Positions 47,303 to 58,655 are shown, numbered from the stretch's first letter. The stretch: DNA of 64,000 bases from Mesodorylaimus sp. YZB2_4 (GCA_030248295.1 JASANH010000626.1:1364001-1428000); one strand, 5' to 3'. The notes: generated from the letters alone by a model not told the origin. Program-made: numbers and translations.

Positions 47303-50128
47303 ATGACGCTGCCCTTCTTCGTATTTCTGTCCTTTTTACTTCAAGCTATGTTTTTGCAAAGGGCACTCTCCCAATACATGGGAGACATGATGGGTGGTCA
47401 GTATGGAGGAGCTTCACCCGCCCTCTATGCATTATCAGCGGGTAATGGCGCTCACCAAGGGCCTGTTTCCATTGGGCACCCAATGGCGCCATTGGATGCC
47501 AACCACGTTCCACCTGGGTATTTCGTCCCCTTGAAACACGACTACAATGCCCCTGTAGTCACTGGTTTCAACAATACAGCGATGTGCAATTTCGGTAAGG
47601 GTTTGATGAAGTTACGAGGCGACCTGAGTATGTGAGATCTCTGCCGTATGTCTCAAGCCCTAGGCAAAGTGAGCACCTCAGGTTGTGCGCCGCGGTATGC
47701 GTACCCACGGTGGAATGCTAAGTCTATGGGGATCTTATCCCGTATTATATATGGCATTTAGTAACCAGACAGGCATGATACCGTCTGATAGGCGTCTAAT
47801 CTGATCTATCGGGTGTGCCATAGAGAATGGTCCTCGAATGTTTTGTCTTATCCCTTTTATGCAAGTTATCGCGGTAAATCTTATACCATTGCGTTCAGCA
47901 TCCAATTCTGAGTCAGCTTGACCTGTTCTACTTGTTTCGCTTTTCATTTCTTCATATAAGCTACTGTACAACAACAGCGGCCGCGATGGTGCAGGCGCGG
48001 TTCGGCATTTGTCCATCCGTGTTGCTTGGGAGCTAGTGGCTGGACTCGTGTTGGGTTCAATCCCCGGTGACGGGGGTCGGTTCGCGAACCATAAATGCTC
48101 GCTAACCTTGCACGCCAGGCCCACCCGATACCCTTGAGGTGCTCCGAGTGGAGAGACGGAAGCCAAACGAGGAGACAGTCTCGACTGTGGAACGCCGACA
48201 CGGTTCAAAGCCCCACGCCATCGTCTGAGGGAGTCGATGTCCAGTCCAGGATGCCATCGCGTGGAGGTGGTCCTAGGGGAGACACGTAGAGGGACGCTGC
48301 TGTGTGCTGGTCCCCGCACAGCCTTGCTTATAAGGATAGGCAAAACGGACTTCGGCCCAAAAAAATTTAAAAAAAAAACTGCACAGTGTGATAGACACAT
48401 AAATAGGACTGTTTGACACAAAATTGAATGCTCTGTCTGCGTGTGTTAGGGTCAAGCTCGCGACGCGATGGCCTCAGAAGAAAGCGAGCCTTCTCTGAGA
48501 GGGTCACTCTTTTTTGGCACACCCGATAGTCTTATGATCGTTTTGTGAGAGGTGCTGTGTTGGAAATTGCCCAGGTGCTTTTACTTTTTGATTCTTGTTA
48601 CGTCTCTCTAGATCTTCTTGTTTTCAATTCTACAAATAAAATATAATCAAAGTTAATCACTTTTAGATCCAAAATGCTTTGAATACAGTGAAGGCTGCAC
48701 ATTCGTCAACTGCCGGCCCTTCAACCGCAGTTCGCCAGTTACGTGCGAAGAGTGCTTGAATCTTTGTCTGAGCAAGCAGACTACAGCTGGCCCCTACTGC
48801 TGCAAGTCTGTCGTCTACGATGTTCAATACCGAATTTGTGACTTATTCTCTCAGGACATTGGTGGTAATATGGCAAACCTGGCCAAAAGACCAGGACATA
48901 TCTACTTTCAGTGAGCTTATAGAATTTTATTACCGAGCTTGTTAACAAAATGGGATTTTTAGACCAACTGGAGTGTGCCAAGCTATTACGCCCGCCCCAT
49001 CTGCAGGTAGGTTTTGAACTGTTCGCACGCGAAAGTCAAACTAACCTGATGTTCTTGGTGCTTTGTTAACATACGATCTCATATGCTGAAATATGAAACT
49101 CTACCTTAAGCAATCTGTCCCAGCGGTCAAAGCGAGAAGATGGTCGCTGTCAGAGATTACCGCTTGACTGGATTCACTGGTCAGTCAGTACCCAACATTG
49201 CTGACGGAAATGCGTGCGCTCGTTCGTGTCTCGACAACAAACTGTCTGACGGGTCGGCGTTCAGTTGCAAATCTGCCCAGTTTGCCAATGGCCAATGCAC
49301 CATATCAAGTACTCAGGCGAGGGCCGAAGGGAACCTTAAAAAGGAGCCTGGTTCGGCTTACTTCCAGAAACTTTGCTTTCCGAGTGAGTCCTTCCTTGAG
49401 TCTTGATTTGGGATAGCAGTCTGACGACTGGGGGTTTTTAGCGGCATCTGTGGCTGGTTGCAGCGACATTTTCGAAGAAGCTCCCCAACATATCTTGGTT
49501 GGTCAGAACAGACAAGCCGCTGATGCAACTTCGGTGACGGACTGTATTCAATCATGTTTAGATGCTCAGGCTAAATATGGATTTGCTTGTGCATCAGCGA
49601 TCTATTTTGTTAATGTAAATATTGCAACTCTCATCATGCCAATTGTATAATGACGCAATTTTTAGGCTTCATCACAAAACTGCATTTTAAATAGCGAATC
49701 GAAATTCACTAAACCAGATGTATACACTGCAGTGGAAGATGACAAGGTGTTCTACTTGGAAACCGGATGTGGCGGTGGGGCAGCTGCTGGTGGCATTCTG
49801 CGATGTAAGGAGTTGGGTTATGTTCTATCCAACATTATCGTGCCTGCAAAAAGATATTTTAGTCAGGGATCAGTCGCTTCAATCAAAAAATGGACCTGCC
49901 AAAAGTTCTGAGCCATCACTCTGGTCACGGACTGCTGGAAGCTCTGTAGCAAATCCCGTTGCTCTCGCTCCCGCAACATCAGGAAGCACGTTGTGGGGAA
50001 GAATAAACGGTAAGGAAAGAGCACAATGGCGCGACAACGCTATAAAATTTTTCTTTCCAGGTTCTGGAAAGAAATCAGGCAACGACAATGGTATGGCTCA
50101 AAGAAATATTCCGCTAGCGTGGAACTAA
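47303..50128 (+). CDS. Secreted PAN/apple protein, paralogue without TSP1
   Basis: Eight exons: 47303-47594, 48667-48910, 48963-49006, 49111-49383, 49442-49614, 49666-49804, 49863-50009 and 50061-50128; all phases agree, 459 residues. Signal peptide about 1-23 (LPFFVFLSFLLQAMF), then a Gly/Met/Pro-rich stretch of about 75 residues not found in the paralogue at 42.4 kb. The PAN/apple part aligns throughout with that paralogue: PKCFEYSEGC, CEECLNLCLSKQ, SGQSEKMVAVRDYRL, FSCKSAQFANGQC and CSDIFEEAPQHILVGQNRQ. Exons 2 and 5 match the lengths of paralogue exons 2 and 6 exactly (244 and 173 nt). The 3' end has no TSP1 module but a Ser/Ala/Pro-rich tail. The long first intron (1072 nt) contains a SINE. 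The join from exon 1 to exon 2 rests on phase and the signal peptide only. Confidence 0.76.
47977..48379 (+). mobile_element. tRNA-derived SINE, full copy, in intron 1
   Basis: Starts GCGGCCGCGATGGTGCAGGC, has a B-box GGGTTCAATCCCCGG, and ends GGCAAAACGGACTTCGGCCC followed by an A-rich tail of about 20 bases. The tail is the best preserved of the copies, so this is probably the youngest insertion. Same orientation as the host gene. Confidence 0.86.
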
Positions 50129-51027
50129 GCGGAACGTAAATCGCCTTCTGAGAACATATGACCTTGTATTTCGGTCACAATGCTGCCTGTAGAAAGTTTC
50201 GTGTCCAAGTTTGCAAATGTCAAGTTGACATGGGCTACTTATAACTGCTGTATGCACTTTGAGGAGCGCGGAATTATCTGCGGATATCTGCTAGGTTGCT
50301 GCGATGCATTTTGCAGTACTTTTTGAAAGAACTCTGATCGTGAGTGAGAAATGAAATTGTCGTGCACAGGTCGAACTTCCGACTCTCAAGATGTATTGGC
50401 ATGCTTATTCCAATGGGTGCGGCCGCGGTAGTGCACTGTTTAAGCGTATTTACAATCGAAACCTAAAGATTCTAAAGTTTAAGCCTAAAGAAGCTAGCAA
50501 GCGGCTGGACTCGTCCCGGGTTCAACCCCGGTGCCGGAGCTCGGTTTGCGAACAGTGAACCCCTTCGCTGGCCTGTCACGCCAAGCCGTGGACGACTCAC
50601 CCGGTACCGCCGAGGTGCTCCGAGTGCAGAGACGGAAGCCAAACGAGGCAGAACGGGTCGGAAGTCCAGTGGGGTAACTGGGGCGGCGCGGACCTCAACC
50701 CTTGAACCTTTAAAAAAACTTGGTGCTGGGCGCACTTGTTTTCTCTCAATCTTTCATTATGGTAAGACGTGGACGGTGGATTTATTCCTGCCCCTCTTCT
50801 ATGCCATACATGCGTAAGATATACAAGTACGTATCATCTACAAGGTAGTGTACACTAGTCTTCGCATCGGCATGGCAGGTAGGTATGTAAAAAGTGTACA
50901 GAAGCAGCGGACAGTGATACACTCACAGCAGCAGCCGAGTCCATTCTGCGCTCCGTCTCGCGGTTGCTGTCGCTCAGTGAAAATCGCTGCGTCGTTTTTG
51001 AATCTTTGCATCATCGGTTCGAGCGAA
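50129..51027. other. Intergenic with a truncated SINE
   Basis: Apart from the SINE remnant (50419-50668) nothing is recognised. The interval should contain the promoter and 5' UTR of the VWA gene; the frame is open upstream of its start. Confidence 0.45.
50419..50668 (+). mobile_element. SINE remnant, rearranged
   Basis: Head GCGGCCGCGGTAGTGCA, then about 55 unrelated AT-rich bases in place of the region between the A and B boxes. After that the SINE resumes (GGCTGGACTCGTCCCGGGTT, CGAGGTGCTCCGAGTGCAGA, GACGGAAGCCAAACGAG). The 3' half is missing. Confidence 0.75.
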
Positions 51028-52563
51028 ATGAAACGGCTCAGTGTCAAGCCAGCGTTGCTTCATTTAATCATCTCGGCGATGACGTTCGCATTGATTTCGA
51101 TCGGAAACGCTCAGGAAATCGATGGAAAAATCGATATGGCCATTATCGTTCTGAAGCATGCAACCGACGTGTCCCAGACTCAATTGTTCCAACGGTCTTT
51201 TGTCGGGTTCCCTAATAATGTCAAAATAGAAAAACAAAAAGTTCAAGTGGCCCTGGTCGACGTCGATCACCAGACTCAGGGAACTGAAGGCGACGTGCAA
51301 GTCTTCTTTAATATCTCAGGCTCCAAGTCTAAGTTCGACAATTTTGTCAAACAGTGGACTGCCTCTCCGTATGCTGGTCAATCGAGCCCCGCCCACGGCA
51401 GTGCTTTTCGAGTAATTCGAGAGAAAATATTCGATTTCGAGGAAACGGGACGAGCGAAAATCGTAATCATTTTTATCAATGCCCGTCCAACTGATCAACA
51501 AGAACTGAAACTGGCTGTGACGGAGGCGGGAATCCTTCGTGAACAGGGCGGTTTCATTTATGCTGTTCACAAGTCTGGTGCCCCCGAGTTGAGAAAGTAT
51601 GCCGTGCATCTAACAAACAGCACCGATCGTGCAATCCCCACGACTGATGCTGCACTGTACACAGAAGGCGCCAAAAAAGTGACTTCGCTGAAAGATGTTA
51701 TCATTCGCGACCTCTGCAATTATTGCCGCTTCCAGAAACAGGATCAACAATCGTGCGCGGCTGAACTTCGTCAACAGCCTCACTACTTTGATGGCAACAA
51801 CGCCAAATGCATGTCGAACAACTTGCAACTGACCTGTTCGACTCCGGACTGCGAGCACGAATGCGACCGTCAGTGGCCGTGGGATGGAACGCCAAACTGC
51901 ACGACGATCCAATGCGGTGTGATCGAAAGGGAACCAGTAAGCCCGCCGCCAGGAATGGAAAACTGCAAAAGCGAGTTGAAATGCGCCGAGTGCACGAGCA
52001 AAACTCAGTCATCGACAAAATCGATTCCGACGACGACCACGATCAAGCACACCACGACAACGACAAGCACTCCTACTCCGACGGCAGCTGCCACCACGAC
52101 GACCACGACGACCACCACTCCCTCAAAGGCGACCACAACGCGTTCTGAACCTTCATCCCATTCGACCACCAAAAAGCCAACGGGCAGCGTCAGCGGTGGC
52201 GGAACAGCTGCCCTAGCCACAAGTCAGAGCGGCGTCAAGACGACTAAATCGTGGCTCGAAGAAAACATGACGCTAGTGATCGGGGCATCCGCGGGTGGCG
52301 CCTTCGTTCTGATCATCGTCATCGTCATAATCGTCGTCGCCACAGTCTACTCAGTGAAGCAAAAACGAGCCTCTCGGGCTGCGGCCAGGGCCATGGAGGA
52401 AAGGCTGAGGAGGAAAATGGCTATGAATGCCCTCAAAAAGCCATCGCCGACTGGTGGTCCACGAGACGCGGGAAGGCACCACATGAATAAGCCATCGCGA
52501 AGCCTGGCGACCAGCGTGACTCCCAAAGGACAGTTCAGTCACGTGCAACGAACCAGGAAATGA
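51028..52563 (+). CDS. VWA-domain, mucin-like type I membrane protein
   Basis: One exon, 511 residues, starting at the ATG at 51028, which begins a signal peptide (about 1-28, cleaved near GNAQ). A von Willebrand factor A fold covers about 35-200: IDMAIIVLKHATDV (strand 1), KVQVALVDVD, AKIVIIFINARPTDQQELKL and GGFIYAVHKSG. The MIDAS motif DxSxS is not conserved (LKHATDV), so metal-dependent ligand binding is doubtful. Then a cysteine-rich segment (230-322, about 16 Cys), a Thr-rich mucin-like stalk (330-385), a single membrane helix (415-442) and a basic cytoplasmic tail of about 65 residues. Likely a cell-surface adhesion or matrix receptor. An AATAAA at 52634 gives a short 3' UTR. The lack of introns is notable next to its intron-rich neighbours. 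Confidence 0.82.
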   Translation: MKRLSVKPALLHLIISAMTFALISIGNAQEIDGKIDMAIIVLKHATDVSQTQLFQRSFVGFPNNVKIEKQKVQVALVDVDHQTQGTEGDVQVFFNISGSKSKFDNFVKQWTASPYAGQSSPAHGSAFRVIREKIFDFEETGRAKIVIIFINARPTDQQELKLAVTEAGILREQGGFIYAVHKSGAPELRKYAVHLTNSTDRAIPTTDAALYTEGAKKVTSLKDVIIRDLCNYCRFQKQDQQSCAAELRQQPHYFDGNNAKCMSNNLQLTCSTPDCEHECDRQWPWDGTPNCTTIQCGVIEREPVSPPPGMENCKSELKCAECTSKTQSSTKSIPTTTTIKHTTTTTSTPTPTAAATTTTTTTTTPSKATTTRSEPSSHSTTKKPTGSVSGGGTAALATSQSGVKTTKSWLEENMTLVIGASAGGAFVLIIVIVIIVVATVYSVKQKRASRAAARAMEERLRRKMAMNALKKPSPTGGPRDAGRHHMNKPSRSLATSVTPKGQFSHVQRTRK

Positions 52564-54008
52564 GAAGAATGGACGGAATGGGCGAATGATCTGTGCTCTC
52601 GGTGATGCGGTATTGAGTTTTTATGCGCTCGTCAATAAAATGAGGAATGGCTATCATAACTTGTGAGAAAACGATGGCCACTGGTGTTTTTAGGGCACGA
52701 TAAAGTTTTTACTGTGATATCATCAAAATGATATTTATAGTCTATTTCTCGAGTCAAACAAATTTTCCAGTGTTCGTCACCCAAAATTTTACTGACCGGC
52801 AGTATATATAATTTAGCACCATCGCACTACTCGAGCATGGCATTTATGAAGTATTATAATTTGCATGTTTTCGTTTATCTTCTGAAGCATGTACTGTAAA
52901 TTGCTAAAAACAATGGCTGCACGATTCGCTTCGGAAGCTCAACCATTTGCCTACTTGATCCACATCGAAAAGACCAGTTGTAAATTTGATCAAATCACAA
53001 ATGAATTTTCCTGACTAATTTCCGACTCGTACCTGCCCATTGTCGCGCCAAAAGGCATGAGTAATCTAATTTTCAAAAGAAAAATTACAACCAAGAAAAA
53101 TTGGGGCACTACGCATGAAACTATGTGAACCATTGAAACGTATAGCGCTGACCATTTAGAGATTTCAAAGTCATGTTTTAAATTTTTTCGTTTTTTTTTT
53201 GTCTTAAAATAAAGGTTAAAAAAGTTGCGACATCAATTTTTGCCAACCGTATAATCACCTGGATAGAAATACATCTAGCGATCAATCGGAACGATAGCTA
53301 CGCCTCTTTTCAAAAACACAATTGTGCTGGAAATAAAATTATATGGGCTGGAGACTCGCAAAACTGGTTTCCACTTTCTTGTTATCTGGGTTCCTATTCT
53401 TAAGTGACCTTTTCCTATTGAAATGCCAAAAAGGGCAGCGACGGCCGTACGTGGTACTGAACCTGAGCAAATCCCTCGATAGATGTAAAGAAAAATCAAG
53501 TGTATATCAACAGTCAATAAGGCTATAGGAGTCATTTTAATGGTAGCAAAGACTAAATTCTGTACAACTGTAAATTGCTACAATTAAAGACCTAGGAATA
53601 CTGGAATCTGTAGTTCACGCGCTGTCCATATTTGTGCCTGTTCCTCAACCAAAAAACGGGATTCGATTCGAATGAACGAGCCAAAAGCGAGTGCCCGCCT
53701 CGACCAACCTGGCTTCTATTCTCGCCCTCCCTCCTCGTCAATGGAGTAGGTGGACGAGGAGGACGCGGCAAGGCTGTATTTTCCTCCTCAGTGGCTAACA
53801 TTTTGATGAATGGCAGAAAAGAGGTGAAGCCAGTTGATGAATTCAATTAAAGAATACTTTATTCGACGAAACCAAAACCGGATATTGGATTTGAGGACGG
53901 ATCGGTAGCTCGTTAATTCTCTGCCACCCGCTTTTGAGACCTGCCCTCTTCTCGTCAAACGACGCTTGCCTTTTCGGAGCGAGTGGTGGCTGGTGACTGT
54001 AAGGTATC
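52564..54008. other. Intergenic; poly(A) signal near left end
   Basis: AATAAA at 52634, 70 bases after the VWA stop. The rest is AT-rich, with a poly(T) run near 53190 and no coding pattern. Minus-strand open frames at 53.6-54.05 kb overlap the next gene's first exon and are not called. Confidence 0.45.
52634..52639 (+). terminator. Poly(A) signal of the VWA gene
   Basis: AATAAA 70 bases after the stop codon. Confidence 0.55.
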
Positions 54009-56119
54009 ATGAAGTCGACCATGTGCTCTTCATTTATTGCCATTGTGCCTGCCATGCTTTTATCGTTGCTGGCTATTCAAGGAACAAAAGGTGAGAATTG
54101 CTGTAGAAATTTAATATTACTGGTACCGGCTAAGAAATTTGATGAAGAATCGGCCAAGGCATTGGTGTTCTGGGCTGTCTGCTGATCTGGGGGGACTTGT
54201 AGAATCAAGCCTCTTTTTCCTGCCCGTTTAGCACATGCAGTATGATTTCGTACCGTCTCTCTGTGCTCTTTTGGACTGCGTTGTCGGAATAACTTTTTTC
54301 ATGGATTGCTTTCTAGGAGCAGCTGTGCAGTCCGACCTAGCGATCCAGCAGTCGCGACCTGACTTGGACAATGGACCTATTTCGAGTAATGATTCCTTGG
54401 AATCGCTCGCTTTCAATATTACCGAAATTCAATCACGAAAAATCAATCATTTTGAGGGCCGTAGCATGCTGGTCGATGACTCTGAAAGCGCCGACGGTGT
54501 CCCCAGTGTGCGCGTACCTTCTGTACTCGGTTTTGCAATTTGCAATCCATCTCAAGAGGGCGTATGTCGGGATGACTTGCTGGAGGTGTGTCGGCAAGTC
54601 AATGGAATCCATAGATGTCTTTGTCCAGAAAATATTTCTAGGACATCGAAGGGAAAGTGCACTGGTGAGTCGGCCCGATAATCTTTTGTATTTTAGAATT
54701 GCTCTTTTCTTGCCGTCAAGAACGCACCAGCGGGCAGTAAAAGAACAGATTGCTAGAACACTGCTTTTCTGAGAAACAGTTCGAGTCTCATCTTTAGTGT
54801 CCCCTTTAATGCGCATCAGCGCATGTTTTATACGAACTCATTCTGCTGCAATAATATCTGGTGTTGCATTTTGCCAGGGGCACTTATCTAAACGTGGCGG
54901 ATGGATGTATAGTCTAGATTGTCCATCAGGTACCACTCTAGGGCCTATTTTTATTAGCCCTTTCTGCAAAGGTCTTATGTCGGATCACAAATAGTCTTAT
55001 GCAGCAGAAATAGGCCATAAAATGCGTTATTTTGTCCAATTGGACCATGTGCCTCGACAAATGACTTCATCCAAAAACGACTCTATATTTTCAACACTTC
55101 TTTCATAGGGGGTCAAAAGTGTTATTTTTGGGCTCGAGGTTCTTGGTCAATAAAAACTGGTTGGAGAAATTTCATGGCGTTACACTTGAAAATGTCACAT
55201 AGACCACCTATCTTTAGGACTTTAGTCCAAAACTAAAAATGTTTCCATTTCAGTTTTCAATGAATGTTTCGAAAAATTAGCCAACAATTGCTCCTTGGAT
55301 GCCGACTGTGTAGATTTGGAAGAAGGTTATACCTGCCGCTGTAAAGACGGTTTTATTGACCAGTCCCCAAATGCAGCAACCCTGCCTGGTCGAATGTGCG
55401 TTGCTGGCAATGGTCCTGACCCAACGGCCACTGTATCATCGGAGCTGGTCAAGTTGGCCGCTTCCGCGAGAAGCGGGGAATCCACGCTGTCTGAGGAGAA
55501 AAGCGATGGCGAAGTGACCTCGAGCTCGGACACCCGGAGACAGTCTGAAAGTTCAGAAAGAAGTGCCAGTGGAATTCAAGAAGCGGAAACAACTTTTCCG
55601 AGTCAAGACAACGGGCGTCAGAGTTCAGCTACCCCTTCGACCGAAAGCAACCGAGATCAAGAGGCGGAGACACCGAGTCCACCAATCGTGGATGAAAATC
55701 GAGACCCTTCTTCTAGCCAAGAAGACGAAAAGCATCTGAGTCATACGCAATCTCCATCGCTGGCCGCTAGTTTGATGGCTTTCAAATCGCAGTCAAAGCC
55801 CGAAGAAGAGCATGGTTCAAGGGTATCCCTTGCGACAGGGGGCCCGGATGGAAAAGTTGACGCTAAACTGAGCTCCCAGTTAATTGACACGCAAGCACCA
55901 CACCCAGGACTGACTGACGACTCCCTGAGGGAAGTATTCAGGTCGTTGGACTTGGATCGCAACAAATTGGTTGCATTCTGGGAACTGAAATCGGCCGTGA
56001 ATTTGTACCAGTTGGGCATCGATGATAAGGATATTAGAAAAATGATAAAGCTTGCTGACATTAGCGGCGAAGGACTCGTGGACTATGATGAATTCAGCGC
56101 GATTATGACCACGCGTTAA
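54009..56119 (+). CDS. Secreted EGF-like and EF-hand protein
   Basis: Three exons, 54009-54090, 54317-54664 and 55254-56119, joined in phase 1, giving 431 residues. Signal peptide about 1-26 (AIVPAMLLSLLAIQG). A divergent Cys-rich unit follows (ICNPSQEGVCRDD to CLCPENIS). Exon 3 opens with a good calcium-binding EGF pattern: NECFEKLANNCSLDADC, GYTCRCKDGFIDQSPN and PGRMC. About 180 Ser/Glu-rich disordered residues come next, then an EF-hand pair at the C-terminus with loops DLDRNKLVAFWE and DISGEGLVDYDE. The EF-hands on a secreted protein suggest a calcium-dependent matrix role, as in SPARC or calumenin-type proteins, but the architecture is not one I can name. Confidence 0.8.
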
Positions 56120-57121
56120 AAAATGGTCGATGTGGTTTATGTGCTCAAATGTAGGTGCACGCATAGACCTTGTAGACTAACAATATCGGGTGTTAAATGT
56201 ATATCGTAGTGCATAATATCGAATCGAGCGAGACGATTACGAATCTGTATCTCCTAGTGCATAACCCAGATTATATGTACATGAGCAAGTAAGTGCAAAG
56301 TAAAGAGGCTATCAGCGGTCGAAATTTTGTTTACATGCTTCATTATCCCATATCCATCATAAGTTTCTACTTCTCAAATATAGAGACAACAACCAATGTT
56401 CAAATTACCGTTTGATAAGTTGATTGATTGCAATTTTCTGAGAGCGGAAAGCAGGTTGATGCGTGTGATTCTTGCTGATCGTCACTGATCAGGCATCACC
56501 TGCATTGTTTTGGATAATAGCATGGACCACCCTGCAGTCTACTGGGCGATCTGAATCCCTTCTTTGCGAGTTGTGGCGGGTGGGAGAGGATTATTGATCT
56601 CATCCGGCTGGGACACGTCGGCCATCGGATCGATGCTTCAGCCGAAGGTACTGTCACAGGACTTTCTTTGCTCCAGTCGGAGTTTTTGTACCACCGACTT
56701 TCGTCAGACGCATAACTACTCTCCCCGTCCCACCGAGCCAGGTTGCATCAGGAACCTCGCAAGCAGATCCCATGGTGTGGTTACGTAAAAACTGGCAACA
56801 TCGACCTGGCAAACTGCGCTCACGTCTTCTCACCTTTGAGCCATACCCTAAGCTAAAGTGCTTGCAAATAAAAGAAGAAAACTAGTTGAATCTAGGTGAT
56901 CTTTTCGACTTTCCGACTTTGAGACTCAGAATATGATCTAGTCTAAGCTGCAGTAGGAAAGCAACTGACCAGCATAGCTTCAGGCAACCTAGCAAAAACA
57001 TGGGAGCTGTTTTACAGGCTTTTGGCTGATGTCTCGATGTTTATTAAATTACCACAGACCAGTCAACCTGTTCGTTTATTGTCGCCTAATCATAAACTTG
57101 ATCCTGCCGAGCATCCATTCT
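56120..57121. other. Intergenic between convergent genes, with a MITE
   Basis: Contains the MITE copy at 56565-56756. The remainder should be the 3' UTRs of the EGF/EF-hand gene and of the minus-strand DUF5648 gene. Confidence 0.5.
56565..56756 (+). mobile_element. TIR MITE, copy 2 (divergent)
   Basis: Same order of landmarks as at 38175-38358: CGGCTGGGACACGTCGGCC, GATGCTTCAGCCGAAGGT, CAGTCGGAGTTTTTGTACC and a right end with GAGCCAGGTTG. Overall similarity is lower and the terminal repeats have decayed. Confidence 0.68.
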
Positions 57122-58036
57122 CTACGCACGCCAGAGATATCCCTCGATGCCTTCATACTTGCCTCCACTGTTCACCAATTTGTCGCCTTCACTCTTGTCA
57201 AGGGTGTAAAAATGGTGCTCATTCAAAACATATCTGCAAGTGGGAGTCCGATGAGTAATATTCTTTGGCGGACCGCTAATCACCGGGCATCCTTCTACAG
57301 GCTTACCTGTAAAGGGGTGTCGTTCCAGGACACTGATTTTCTTCCAGCGCAATAAATCCTGCGGGTAGTTCATAGGTGTATCCATTGTGCTTGACAGCAG
57401 TCTCTAAGTGCGCTTCGTCGGTGGTGTAGAAATGGTCTTTCGTCTGGTAGTTGAATGTGCGATGTACTGGGGCCAATGGAGCATTGCAACTACTCATATT
57501 CCTGTGCAGACCCACACGACCAAGCACGCCTTTGTAAGTGTACCCGAGCCACTCCTTGATGAATTCGACTTCAGCTTGGTGAGTCGTCAAGAAGGCATCC
57601 CCATTCTCGTTTTCAACAGAATGGAGTGGGTATGGTTCTGAAAAACACTGGCCGCGCGATACTGTAGTTATCGATCGCTGATGGATACAATCATTGCTTA
57701 GTATTCATGCACTTTGAGATCCAGAATCATTTCAAGAGGGTCATACGCTGGGCACCTGCAGTATACAATACAAAAGACCACTACGGATGGACAATGGAAG
57801 TAGGACGGGAGATTCCAAATGGCCGTGCCTGACCCTAGCCTTATACAGTATGTAGCTAAGGCCTCAGCTATAAGCCAGGGTCAGGCACCGTATTTATGGC
57901 ACCCTCGAGTGGTCACCAAGTGCATAATAGGTGCTGATTGATTACTCTTACCATCGCAGATATACGACAGGTCCACACCCCAACTGGCTGAAGCGGCCGT
58001 AACCATGGCCAATACACAAGCTACCACCAGGGGCAT
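57122..58036 (-). CDS. Small secreted DUF5648-repeat protein
   Basis: Three exons, 58036-57952, 57637-57307 and 57233-57122; phases 1 and 2 agree, giving 175 residues. Signal peptide about 1-17 (MPLVVACVLAMVTAASA) and then SWGVDLSYICDG. The mature protein is three repeats of the DUF5648 pattern, P-x-H/Y-R ... DHFYTTD-E ... GYxYEGIxGxV. Unit 1 is degenerate (GDAFLTTHQAEVEFIKEWLG), unit 2 good (TKDHFYTTDEAHLETAV), unit 3 good (NEHHFYTLDKSEGDKL, ending KYEGIEGYLW). The repeat occurs in secreted bacterial and animal proteins and its biochemical role is not established. The acceptor at 57233 was chosen because it restores PLYRYVLNEHHFYT. Intron 1 holds a strong hairpin (57823-57890). Confidence 0.8.
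57823..57890. repeat. Long hairpin inside the DUF5648 gene intron
   Basis: Arms CCGTGCCTGACCCTAGCCTT (57823 onward) and the complement of AAGCCAGGGTCAGGCACCG (to 57890), 22-23 bases with two or three mismatches. A near-palindrome TAGCTAAGGCCTCAGCTA lies between them. About 68 bases in all. Could be a single-copy foldback element or a structured intronic RNA. Confidence 0.72.
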
Positions 58037-58655
58037 TATCGTTTGTTCCTTGCAAACGGTAGGATAGTTTCTTCGCTGGTTTAAATTCTGCATTAGTTAG
58101 ACGAATCTCAGAGCTATGTACAGTTTATATCATCGAACCGTTCAAGGTTGAGTTGACTTTCGAAGCACCTGATCGCTGACTGCGTAAAAGGCTTCTATAC
58201 AGGGAAGCTATTCGACTGAGGCTTAGACTGGGGCTCATTGTTCTACAGCCTTCGTCAGCAACAAAGAGCCCAGAAACTGGTATAAGCGTAAATAGAATGA
58301 TACCAGGAGCTTAGTAAGATGTTGATTTAAGGCAATTTGCGGAGGACTCTATGTCCCAGCCCCTTCAAATAGTATAGAACAATGATGCCAAGATAATAGT
58401 TGCTCTACGTGACTAAAGGTCCGGGCAGAAGCTAAGAATAATTTATTGAGGGCAGTATCTTTATTAGGTAAGATACCTACCAGGGTAAGCTTCCCAGAGC
58501 GTTATAATCATAGGGGTGTGAACTCTCATGTAGCAGGGACCATGTTTTCTCGAAAGTCTTCTTGGGGATCTTCAGTAGGTACTTTACTTTATCAGCTTGT
58601 AAAGTAAATTTCTAAAAAAATCTGTTATCAGACAACAAAAAGGTTAGCCCAGCCA
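58037..58655. other. Intergenic, nothing recognised
   Basis: Promoter side of the DUF5648 gene, then AT-rich sequence up to the TIR element. No structure seen. Confidence 0.4.

Noticed and set aside
53592-54055. Minus-strand frames with PRPPRPPTPLTRREG and APKRQASFDEKRAG, neuropeptide-like dibasic sites
   Set aside because: They overlap the first exon of the EGF/EF-hand gene antisense, lack a signal peptide and have no splice logic.
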